Positions 57,291 to 64,000 of a DNA stretch of 64,000 bases are shown here, one piece after another. The notes under the pieces were generated by a model. That model had not been told where the DNA came from, ran no database searches, and was given only the letters and a program-made list of their open reading frames with translations. The first letter of the stretch is position 1, and the number at the start of each line of letters is the position of its first letter. The DNA is from DATKZM01 sp035527975 (GTDB lineage: Bacteria > Pseudomonadota > Alphaproteobacteria > JAPULJ01): contig DATKZM010000043.1 of assembly GCA_035527975.1 (NCBI GenBank), positions 1 through 64,000 of the forward strand, read 5' to 3'. The translations under genes and the position numbers were made by a program.

Positions 57291-58283
57291 CTAGTGCCCC
57301 ATCTTGGTGAAGGTGTCGACGATGCGGAAGATGGCCGGGCCAAGCAGGATGACGAAGAGACAGGGCAGGATGAAGAGGATCATCGGCACCGTCATGATGG
57401 CGGGCAGGCGCGCCGCCTTTTCTTCAGCTTTCATCAGTCGGTCGTTGCGGAACTCCGCCGACAGCACGCGCAGGGAATTGGCCAGCGGCGTGCCGTATTT
57501 TTCGGTCTGCACCAGCGTGTTCACGATGGCCCGGAACTCGGGCATGCCGGTTCGATCTGAGAGGTTGAGCAAGGCCTGACGGCGCTCGGGCAGGAAGCTG
57601 AGCTCGATCGAGCAGAGGCCGAACTCGTCGGCGACCTCGGGCGAGGCCTTGATCATCTCACGCGAGACGCGCGAGAAGGCCGCGTCCATGCCCAGGCCCG
57701 CCTCGGCGCAGATCACCAGCAGGTCAAGCGCGTCAGGCAGGCCGCGGCGCAGCTGGAGCTGGCGCTTGGTGGCCTGGTTGCGGATCCAGATATCCGGGCC
57801 GAAAAAGCCGAGCACGATCGAGCCGCCGGTGGCAAGCGCCTCGTAGAGCGGCTTCATCTCGTAGACTTTGGCGATATAGATGAGAAACGCCGCCGTGGCG
57901 CCGAAGACGACGGGCAGCGTCGCCTTGGCAAAAACATAGACGATCGGGGCGTCTTTCGAGCGGTAGCCAGCCTGGGCCAGTCGCACCACCTTGCTCTTGC
58001 CCTGGCGCTTCTTCAGAACGGCGAAGCGGTTCACAAAACCGCGAATAAGGCCGACGCTCTTGGCTTTCCGGCGCTCGTTGCGCTGCCGGCGCGGCGGTGC
58101 GGTAAGACCCGCCTTAAGGGCGGCGCGGCGCTCGGCAAGCTGCTTCAGACGCGGGCCCAGCGGGTCCCTGACCAAGAGCGCCTGCCATACGGCGAGCACG
58201 GTGACCGCAGCCGCGATCGCGGCCAGGGCCAGGATGAGCATGTCCGGCGATACGCCGGCGGGAAGATATTTTGCGATGTTCAC
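57291..58283 (-). CDS. tadC: Tad pilus inner-membrane platform protein TadC
   Basis: A 330-aa type II secretion F-domain protein. N-terminal transmembrane helix (SPDMLILALAAIAAAVTVLA), a basic cytoplasmic region, two central helices, then the T2SSF helical domain (QLRRGLPDALDLLVICAEAG, MDAAFSRVSREMIKASPEVA) and a C-terminal helix (IMTVPMILFILPCLFVILLG). It pairs with TadB to form the platform driven by the CpaF ATPase. It is the last gene of the operon, ending 393 bp from the unknown cassette. Confidence 0.93.
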   Translation of the reverse strand: MNIAKYLPAGVSPDMLILALAAIAAAVTVLAVWQALLVRDPLGPRLKQLAERRAALKAGLTAPPRRQRNERRKAKSVGLIRGFVNRFAVLKKRQGKSKVVRLAQAGYRSKDAPIVYVFAKATLPVVFGATAAFLIYIAKVYEMKPLYEALATGGSIVLGFFGPDIWIRNQATKRQLQLRRGLPDALDLLVICAEAGLGMDAAFSRVSREMIKASPEVADEFGLCSIELSFLPERRQALLNLSDRTGMPEFRAIVNTLVQTEKYGTPLANSLRVLSAEFRNDRLMKAEEKAARLPAIMTVPMILFILPCLFVILLGPAIFRIVDTFTKMGH

Positions 58284-58285
58284 GA

Positions 58286-59290
58286 CTAGACCTCGAACCG
58301 GATCATCTTTGCCATGACGGCAAAGCCCGTCAACATGCTGGCCCCTGCCGCAGCCAGAAGCAGGAGACCGCGCGTCTCTTGGAAGAGCTGGCTGACATAG
58401 CCGGGGTTTAAGAGGAACAAAATGGCGAACATGCCAAAGGGCAACGCGCCGATGATCAACGCGCTCGCCCGGGCTTCAGAAGACATTGCCTTTACCTTGA
58501 GCTTCATCTGACGGCGCTTGCGCAGGATGTCGGAGAGATTGCCAAGCGTCTCGGTCAGGTTACCGCCGGTCTCACGCTGAATGACGAGGGTGATGACGAA
58601 GAACTTGAACTCCGGCGTGTCGAGGCGCCGGGCGGCCTCCCACAATGCTTCCTCGATCGTCTGACCGATCTTGAGCGCATCGGAAATCTCGCGAAACTCG
58701 ACACCGACCGGATCGCCGATTTCCTTGCCGACGACCTGGATCGATTCCTGGACCGGCAGGCCTGATTTCAACCCGCGCACGATCAGTTCGATCGCTTCGG
58801 GAAACAGGCCCGTGAATTTCTTCAGGCGGCGCCTGATGAGATGGCTGATCGCCATGTGCGGTATGCCGATGCCGCAAGCCAGCCCGGCGAGCAGCGCCGG
58901 AACCCATGGCAAGCCGGTCAGCCGATGAGCCAAGTAGGTTACAACCGCGCCGATCAGCACATTGGCAAGCGCAAATTCGCCGATCGAGATCGGCTTTCCG
59001 GTTTTTTCCAGCCGCTCGCGCAGAATTGCCGGGCGCGGAATGATCTTCTGCAACGCCTTGTCAAAACCGGCAATCGAGCTGTGGGAGGTATTGCGCTTGA
59101 CACTAACAGTTCGCGCTTCCTTGGAAATCCGGCCTGTATAGCGCTGAGTGATCCGGTTCATCCGGGCCATGACGCGGTTTCGCCCGCGGCTGAACACGAT
59201 GAAGACGACCATCAGGGCGAAGAACAAGACGATACCCCCACCCATCAGGGCAAGGACCACGGGATCGACGATTTGGGATCCAATTTTCAT
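58286..59290 (-). CDS. tadB: Tad pilus inner-membrane platform protein TadB
   Basis: A 334-aa protein. The N-terminal transmembrane helix (VVLALMGGGIVLFFALMVVF), a basic cytoplasmic segment, two helices around FALANVLIGAVVTYLAHRL and ALLAGLACGIGIPHMAISHL, the T2SSF domain (FPEAIELIVRGLKSGLPVQE; RETGGNLTETLGNLSDILRK), and a final helix pair. Two bases separate it from tadC. Its order after cpaF is standard for Tad operons. Confidence 0.93.
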   Translation of the reverse strand: MKIGSQIVDPVVLALMGGGIVLFFALMVVFIVFSRGRNRVMARMNRITQRYTGRISKEARTVSVKRNTSHSSIAGFDKALQKIIPRPAILRERLEKTGKPISIGEFALANVLIGAVVTYLAHRLTGLPWVPALLAGLACGIGIPHMAISHLIRRRLKKFTGLFPEAIELIVRGLKSGLPVQESIQVVGKEIGDPVGVEFREISDALKIGQTIEEALWEAARRLDTPEFKFFVITLVIQRETGGNLTETLGNLSDILRKRRQMKLKVKAMSSEARASALIIGALPFGMFAILFLLNPGYVSQLFQETRGLLLLAAAGASMLTGFAVMAKMIRFEV

Positions 59291-59301
59291 AGCCAGCCCC
59301 G

Positions 59302-60912
59302 TCAGATGACTTCCATGAGTGCGCGTTCCAGCCCGAAATAGGCCGCCTTCGCCGCGAAGTGCGGCCGCAGTCCCGAAGACTCGTAGTGGCCGATCAGATT
59401 GCCGTCGGCGTCTTCGCTCTCGAACACGTAGGTGAAGAGTTCCTGGGTCGTGATGACATCGCCTTCCATGCCGACGATCTCAACGATGCTGGTGATGCGC
59501 CGCTGGCCGTCGCGCATACGCGACACCTGGACGATCATGTCGATGGCCGCGGCGATCTGGGTTCGCACCGCCTTCGCAGGCAGGTTGATACCGGACATGC
59601 CGATCATGTTCTCAAGCCGCGTCAGCGCCTCACGCGGGCGATTGGCGTGGACCGTGCCCATCGAGCCTTCGTGACCCGTGTTCATGGCCTGGAGCATGTC
59701 GACGGCTTCCGATGAACGTACCTCGCCAAGGACGATCCGGTCGGGGCGCATGCGCAGCGAGTTCTTCACCAGATCGCGCATGGTGACCTCGCCCTGACCC
59801 TCGAGGTTGGGCGGCCGTGTTTCCAGGCGCACCACGTGAGGCTGCTGCATCTGCAGCTCGGCGGCGTCCTCGATGGTGACGATACGCTCGCCGGGATCGA
59901 TCATTTGGCTGAGCGCGTTGAGCAGGGTGGTCTTGCCCGAGCCGGTACCGCCGGAGATCAGAATATTAAGCCGCGCGCGAGAGGCGATGCGTAGCACCGT
60001 GGCCATATCCTCCGACAGGTTGTTCTGTCGGATCATGACGTCGAGCGTGATCTTCTGCTTGGCAAATTTACGAATCGAGATCGAGGCGCCGTCGATCGCC
60101 AGCGGCGGGATGATAATGTTGACGCGGCTGCCGTCTTCCAGGCGCGCGTCGCATATGGGGCTTGCTTCATCGACGCGGCGGCCGACGCGGGTGACGATCC
60201 GCGTGGCGATATTCATCAGATGGCGGTGGTCGCGGAAAGTGACATCGGTCAATTCAATCTTGCCGCCGCGCTCGACGTAAACCTGGTTGATACCGTTGAC
60301 CATGATGTCGGTGATGGCGTCGTCGGCAAGCAGCGGTTCCAGCGGACCAAGGCCGAGCATGTCGTTGACCAGCATGTCGACCAGCGCCTGCTGCTCGACG
60401 CTGTTCAGCTGGAGCCGGTTCTCGGACAGGATCTCCGAGACTATCTCCGAGATCTGACGGGTGAATTCTTCATGCGCGAGCTGCGAGGCCGCACCGATGT
60501 CGATGCGGTCCATGAGCACGGGCTGGACCTTGTGCTTGGCCGCTTCCACGCTCTGCATGCTTGCGCCGGCACCGAGCGCCGAGCTCATCGTGACTTTTGT
60601 GTCGCCGTCGCTTGGTATCAGCTTCGCAGACTCGGCAGCAGTGGCGTTCTGCTCGGCGATGTCGGCCTTGCTGCCCTTCCGCACTTGGCGATCACCATCG
60701 GCACCAGTGGGCCGGCCGCCGGACTTTCCGGCGGGGCTGGCTGTGTCGGTTTTTGCTTTGCCATCGGCCGGTTGCGGACTGGCCGGTTCTTTGGTTGGCG
60801 ACGGCGGCGGAGAATCGAAATCGGTCGATTCGAGCTTCTGCTGCAGCTCGACGACCGCTGGCTTTTCGCCCGCTTCTTTTCCCGAGCCTCGGCGCCCGAA
60901 CGACCGGCTCAT
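59302..60912 (-). CDS. cpaF: Tad/Cpa pilus ATPase CpaF (TadA)
   Basis: A 536-aa hexameric secretion ATPase. The N-terminal 100 residues are Pro/Ala/Gly-rich. The central domain contains EFTRQISEIVSEILSENRLQ and MLGLGPLEPLLADDAITDIM, the Walker A motif is LISGGTGSGKTTLLNALS, and the Asp/His boxes are IVTIEDAAELQMQQPHVVRL, DRIVLGEVRSSEAVDMLQAM and EGSMGTVHANRPREAL. It drives pilin assembly and, in this system, also retraction. The ATG overlaps the cpaE stop (ATGA). Confidence 0.96.
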   Translation of the reverse strand: MSRSFGRRGSGKEAGEKPAVVELQQKLESTDFDSPPPSPTKEPASPQPADGKAKTDTASPAGKSGGRPTGADGDRQVRKGSKADIAEQNATAAESAKLIPSDGDTKVTMSSALGAGASMQSVEAAKHKVQPVLMDRIDIGAASQLAHEEFTRQISEIVSEILSENRLQLNSVEQQALVDMLVNDMLGLGPLEPLLADDAITDIMVNGINQVYVERGGKIELTDVTFRDHRHLMNIATRIVTRVGRRVDEASPICDARLEDGSRVNIIIPPLAIDGASISIRKFAKQKITLDVMIRQNNLSEDMATVLRIASRARLNILISGGTGSGKTTLLNALSQMIDPGERIVTIEDAAELQMQQPHVVRLETRPPNLEGQGEVTMRDLVKNSLRMRPDRIVLGEVRSSEAVDMLQAMNTGHEGSMGTVHANRPREALTRLENMIGMSGINLPAKAVRTQIAAAIDMIVQVSRMRDGQRRITSIVEIVGMEGDVITTQELFTYVFESEDADGNLIGHYESSGLRPHFAAKAAYFGLERALMEVI

Positions 60913-62378
60913 TTTTCCTTCTTACGCCGCCAAAGAGGCTGGCGCTCCTTTTTGTCCTTGGTGTCGCCGGTGTCTTTTTCGGCCCTGCCGTCCTTCTTGC
61001 TCTTCTTGTCGGATTGTTCTCCACCGTCTTCGGGGGGGAGCGCAGCCTTGGCGATTTCCCGCATGGCATTGGCGACCTTCGAGCGCTTGGCGATCGTGGC
61101 AATAGCCTTGCCTGCATGGCTCGCGATGGCCAGCGTCTTCTTGTCCTCCGGTACGATGACGTCGACCTTGCCTTCGATACCTTTCTCGAAGTCGCCCCTT
61201 GGCACTTCGCCTTTGCGGTCGCCGCCAACCCGGTTGATGACCGTGATGATTTTGCCGTCGGCATAGGCGCGCTTCGCAAATCCGTTCAGGCGCAACGTGT
61301 CGCGCACGCCCAGCAGCGTCATGTCGGACACCACGGCGACCGTCGCGTCGGCCAGGGCGGCCTGTTGCTGAACGGCCAAAGCCCGGGGAATGTCGAGAAC
61401 CACGACATCGAAACTGCGGCGCAATTCCGTCAACAGGAGTTCAAGTGCATCGCTATGGAACTCGACCCCGTCCTCCAGCGGCTCCTCGGAGCCCAGGACG
61501 TAAAGCCGATCGGAAATCCCGACCGCCGCCCCTGCAACGAACAGGCCGTCGATGCGTTCTGGATGCTGCAACGCTTCGCGAAGGCCGCGGCCAGGCTCGA
61601 CATCGAGCGCCAGCGAAACCGCGCCGAACTTCAGATCAAGATCGACAATCGCTACCTGTTTCCCCATTTCGGTCGCGATCGTCCACGCGGTGTTGACCGC
61701 CAGTGTCGTCGTGCCGACGCCGCCATGCGCACCGATAAAGGCAATGACCTTACCGGTGGCGGCGCTCTCACTGGCCGCCGTCGGCACTCCTGCCGCGGTC
61801 TCGATCGCCAAGTCGATGGCCTCGGCGGTCAGCGGCTTAACGAGGTAGTCCGTGATACCGGCCAAAGTGAGCCTGCGATACAGCCCGACGTCGTTCTGGT
61901 CGCCGACCGCAACCACGGTCGTACCGGGCTCACAAACCTCGGCAAGCGCGTCGATCTCGTTCATTGGCTGGTCAAGGCCGGACAAATCGATGATCAACAG
62001 CCTTGGCGAGGGACCCTGCTGGAATAGCTCGACCGACTTGCGCACCCCGCCGGCCTTGACAACCGCCGACAGCGAGCGTTCCTGGAACCGCGTGGCAATC
62101 GCCTGTCCGGATGCGACGTCGGTGACGAAAGCCATCGCGGCAATCGAGCCACCATTGTCGATCTGGATGTCCGCGAACGCTTCCCCATCGATCGCGTCGC
62201 CAGCATCGCCATCGGCTTTGGGCGGCTCGATATGATCGGAGAAGGTGTCTTCCGCGGCGCGGGCGTCGGCCGGTTCCACGTCGGATTGTGACGCGGATAC
62301 GCCGGAATCAGCCAATGACGCCGCCTCTTCGGACTCGTCCTGCGGATCGAAGGACTCCAATGCTTTCGGTTCCGGCAT
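60909..62378 (-). CDS. cpaE: pilus localisation protein CpaE (TadZ)
   Basis: A 489-aa protein. An acidic N-terminus is followed by a receiver-like domain (LLIIDLSGLDQPMNEIDALA, TTVVAVGDQNDVGLYRRLTL, GITDYLVKPLTAEAIDL) and a ParA/MinD-like ATPase with the variant Walker A motif FIGAHGGVGTTTLAVNTAW and Walker A'/B regions VAIVDLDLKFGAVSLALDVE and FDVVVLDIPRAL. In Caulobacter CpaE marks the pole for pilus assembly. The C-terminus is a Lys/Asp-rich tail. Confidence 0.94.
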   Translation of the reverse strand: MPEPKALESFDPQDESEEAASLADSGVSASQSDVEPADARAAEDTFSDHIEPPKADGDAGDAIDGEAFADIQIDNGGSIAAMAFVTDVASGQAIATRFQERSLSAVVKAGGVRKSVELFQQGPSPRLLIIDLSGLDQPMNEIDALAEVCEPGTTVVAVGDQNDVGLYRRLTLAGITDYLVKPLTAEAIDLAIETAAGVPTAASESAATGKVIAFIGAHGGVGTTTLAVNTAWTIATEMGKQVAIVDLDLKFGAVSLALDVEPGRGLREALQHPERIDGLFVAGAAVGISDRLYVLGSEEPLEDGVEFHSDALELLLTELRRSFDVVVLDIPRALAVQQQAALADATVAVVSDMTLLGVRDTLRLNGFAKRAYADGKIITVINRVGGDRKGEVPRGDFEKGIEGKVDVIVPEDKKTLAIASHAGKAIATIAKRSKVANAMREIAKAALPPEDGGEQSDKKSKKDGRAEKDTGDTKDKKERQPLWRRKKEK

Positions 62379-62397
62379 CGGTACTTCCTCTACTTTC

Positions 62398-62436
62398 TAT
62401 TCAGTCTGGCTATTCAGTCTGGCTATTTGGTCTGGG
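62398..62436. repeat. 13-bp tandem triplication at the cpaD stop codon
   Basis: Units tattcagtctggc, tattcagtctggc and tatttggtctggg follow each other from 62398 to 62436, spanning the cpaD stop (62423-62425) into the gap before cpaE. The two outer-gene-side units are identical. It looks like replication slippage at the gene end. Confidence 0.8.
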
Positions 62437-63070
62437 TCGAGACAGGCGCTTTCGCCTTGCCCAACCGGTAGCGGCTGACACCGAGGCTCTGGTATTCGCC
62501 GTCGCCGGCTTCCAGACGCCGGCCACGTTTGAGATCATTGGGATCGGCGATCATGGCCGCCAGCGCGGCAGCGTTCATGCAGCCGAAGCGATCGGGCCGG
62601 CCGTCGAGCACGGCGCCCGCCACGGCAGTGTTCCAATCGGGACAATCGGGCGCGATCACGACTGAGCGCTCAATACTGACCCGCACCACGTTGGCGCCGA
62701 CACCGGCCGCGCGATGGCTGGCATACCGCACCTTGAGGCCGCGAAACCGCATGTAGCGTCCGACACGGCCAAGCCGGGTGCGCGCGAGTGTGGCCGGCTC
62801 CTTGCCGGCATCGGCCGCCGCCGAGACGATGACGCGGTCGCCGTGGCGCACACGGGCGCGCCGCAGAAAGCCCGTCAGATCGCCGCGCGCGGCCTGGCTC
62901 ATACGTCCGGCCTTGGGAGCAAAGACGACGGCGTGCTTCAACGAGACCGAGCGGATCTGATTGGTGTTCTCGACATAATCGGGCGCGAAACTCTGACCGG
63001 TCTCACAGCCGGCCAGAAGTACGGTAAGGCCGAGTGCAAGGGACGCCTGACGCCCCGGGATTGTTTGCAT
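62423..63070 (-). CDS. cpaD: pilus assembly lipoprotein CpaD
   Basis: A 215-aa periplasmic lipoprotein. ATG 63070 is chosen because GGAGAG lies nine bases upstream. Signal peptide and lipobox: QASLALGLTVLLAGCETG. The body matches CpaD: VSLKHAVVFAPKAGRMSQA, RDLTGFL-type GDLTGFLRRARVRHGDRVIV, the cysteine pair region APDCPDWNT and DRFGCMNAAALAAMIADP then NDL. It supports the CpaC secretin. Confidence 0.93.
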   Translation of the reverse strand: MQTIPGRQASLALGLTVLLAGCETGQSFAPDYVENTNQIRSVSLKHAVVFAPKAGRMSQAARGDLTGFLRRARVRHGDRVIVSAAADAGKEPATLARTRLGRVGRYMRFRGLKVRYASHRAAGVGANVVRVSIERSVVIAPDCPDWNTAVAGAVLDGRPDRFGCMNAAALAAMIADPNDLKRGRRLEAGDGEYQSLGVSRYRLGKAKAPVSTQTK

Positions 63071-63092
63071 GATACGCATCTCTCCGCTCCTC

Positions 63093-64000
63093 CTACTCAA
63101 GCTCGAACCCGGAAGGACCGCGCAATTGCCGCGGCGCTCCTCCGGCCGGCGGGCGCGGCGGCACGCCTGCGATACCGCTTCCGGTAGCGGCAACAGCAGG
63201 GCCGCCCTGTTTCTTACCGGGTGCGGTCGAACGGCGGCCGAAGATCAAATTATTGACGTCCTTCTCCCTGCCGCGCCCAGCGGCACGGGCGGCAGCCGCA
63301 AGACGCGCCTTGTTCGGATCGAACGGGCGAACGAGGTAGGGCGTCACGATGATCACCAGCTCGCTCTCATCGCGCCGGAAGTTCTCCGAGGTGAACAACT
63401 TGCCGAGGATTGGAATATCGCCAATACCGGGCACCTTGCTCAGATCCTTGGTGAAGTTGTTCTGCAGCAGCCCGGCAATCGCAAAGGATTGCCCACTGGC
63501 GAGCTCGACGGTGGTCGAGGCCCGCCGCGTGGTCAGCGATGGTACGGCCACACCCTGGATCTGAACCGCCCCGGCATTGGAGAGCTGGCTGACCTCGGGA
63601 TTGACCTTCAGATTGATCCGGTTCGGGCCAATGATCGTCGGTGTGAATGAGAGACCCACGCCGAACTTCTTGTAGGTAATCGTGATAACGCCGCCGTCCT
63701 GGGGAACCGGCACCGGGAACTCACCGCCCGCCAGGAAGCTCGCTGTCTCACCCGAGATAGCGGTGAGATTCGGCTCGGCCAACGTCTTGACGAGACCCTG
63801 GGTCTGCAGCGCGTCGAGCACGCCGTTGATGGTGTTGCGCTGGCCACGATAGGCGAACACGCCGGAGTTGCTTCCATTGCGCCGGGTCAGGATGTCGGCG
63901 CCGGCGGTGAAGGCGTTGCCGACGAAGGTCGCCCCGCCGGTGGCAATGCCGGCCGTGATCGAGCCTCCCAACAACGAGATGGTGTCCCAGTTGATGCCGA
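63093..64000 (-). CDS. cpaC: Tad/Cpa outer-membrane secretin CpaC, C-terminal part (5' end outside window)
   Basis: The frame is open to the window edge (first residues visible GINWDTISLLGGSITAGIAT), so the true start lies upstream. Visible is the secretin domain: RNTINGVLDALQTQGLVKTL, AEPNLTAISGETASFLAGGE, FPVPV, VGLSFTPTIIGPNRINLKVN, PEVSQLSNAG, FAIAGLLQNNF, and GIGDIPILGKLFTSENFRRD, ESELVIIVTPYLVRP. A Pro/Gly/Ala-rich tail follows. It forms the outer-membrane pore of the Tad pilus and heads the cpaC-cpaD-cpaE-cpaF-tadB-tadC order. Confidence 0.95.
   Translation of the reverse strand, partial: GINWDTISLLGGSITAGIATGGATFVGNAFTAGADILTRRNGSNSGVFAYRGQRNTINGVLDALQTQGLVKTLAEPNLTAISGETASFLAGGEFPVPVPQDGGVITITYKKFGVGLSFTPTIIGPNRINLKVNPEVSQLSNAGAVQIQGVAVPSLTTRRASTTVELASGQSFAIAGLLQNNFTKDLSKVPGIGDIPILGKLFTSENFRRDESELVIIVTPYLVRPFDPNKARLAAAARAAGRGREKDVNNLIFGRRSTAPGKKQGGPAVAATGSGIAGVPPRPPAGGAPRQLRGPSGFELE

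Noticed and set aside
60220..62027. Long plus-strand frames opposite cpaF and cpaE
   Set aside because: Shadows of two genes with full Walker motifs; no ribosome binding sites or recognisable products.
1..64000. tRNA, rRNA, insertion sequence or prophage
   Set aside because: Scanning by eye found no tRNA-like cloverleaf ends, no transposase or integrase motifs and no phage structural genes. A covariance-model search would be needed to exclude small RNAs.

Overview
This is a GC-rich chromosomal window from an alphaproteobacterium, most likely Rhodospirillales-like. The evidence is the gene content: CpdR, ftsE-ftsX-ydcF-plsC, the tlpA/argH/lptM/lysA/DUF4175 block, an AdoCbl-dependent ribonucleotide reductase (nrdJ), polyhydroxybutyrate genes with PhaR, and a Cpa/Tad pilus operon. 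No rRNA, tRNA, CRISPR array, transposase or integrase was found. Most of the window is ordinary core metabolism in short, tightly packed operons with many ATGA stop/start overlaps. Three patches (108-743, about 47.8-49.2 kb and about 54.9-57.0 kb) differ in base composition or gene novelty and look like accessory DNA.

Layout. 1-4.7 kb: an AT-rich methyltransferase-like remnant, methylmalonyl-CoA mutase, a GST and an SDR; a 14-bp triple repeat lies between the divergent mutase and GST genes. 4.9-9.8 kb: a membrane FHA protein, a GST, a secreted SH3-like protein, cystathionine beta-synthase and a D-threonine aldolase-like enzyme. 9.8-15.8 kb: a HAD phosphatase, a TipF-like degenerate EAL protein, pyrD, DUF952 and tlpA, facing argH and lptM. 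15.9-24.9 kb: lysA, a DUF4175 protein, cpdR, a zinc-ribbon protein, and the envelope operon ftsE-ftsX-HAD-ydcF-plsC. 25-30 kb: nrdJ with a promoter overlapping a probable NrdR box, a cold-shock gene with a clear terminator, chaC, a GFA enzyme and a PaaA-like di-iron protein behind a strong dyad operator. 30-37 kb: a P-protein-like chorismate mutase, hisC and tyrA; metA with residues of the acetyl-CoA type; and three more GST genes. 37-44.3 kb: a DMT transporter, NUDIX, SDR, phaB, phaA, phaC, a phaE-like gene and divergent phaR. 44.3-51.8 kb: a GGDEF/EAL protein, an omega-aminotransferase, a pair of unknown paralogues, an oxalyl-CoA-synthetase-like ligase and a ketopantoate reductase. 51.9-64 kb: Tad/Cpa pilus genes (two TadE-like pseudopilins, TadD, then TadC-TadB-CpaF-CpaE-CpaD-CpaC), interrupted by an unknown cassette.

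How the genes work together. Methylmalonyl-CoA mutase and NrdJ both need adenosylcobalamin. MetA and the cystathionine beta-synthase are both in sulfur amino-acid metabolism. PhaA and PhaB make (R)-3-hydroxybutyryl-CoA for the PhaC/PhaE-like synthase, with PhaR as likely repressor. CpdR, the TipF-like protein, the PAS-GGDEF-EAL protein and the Cpa pilus fit an asymmetric, surface-attaching life cycle.

Least-explained parts: the cassette at 54.9-56.9 kb (an unknown 221-aa protein plus two tandem lipoprotein paralogues and the remnant of a third), the 48.1/48.8 kb paralogue pair, the roughly 220-nt out-of-frame overlap between the phaE-like and phaC genes, and short palindromic elements ending in AGAGCA...TGCTCT.
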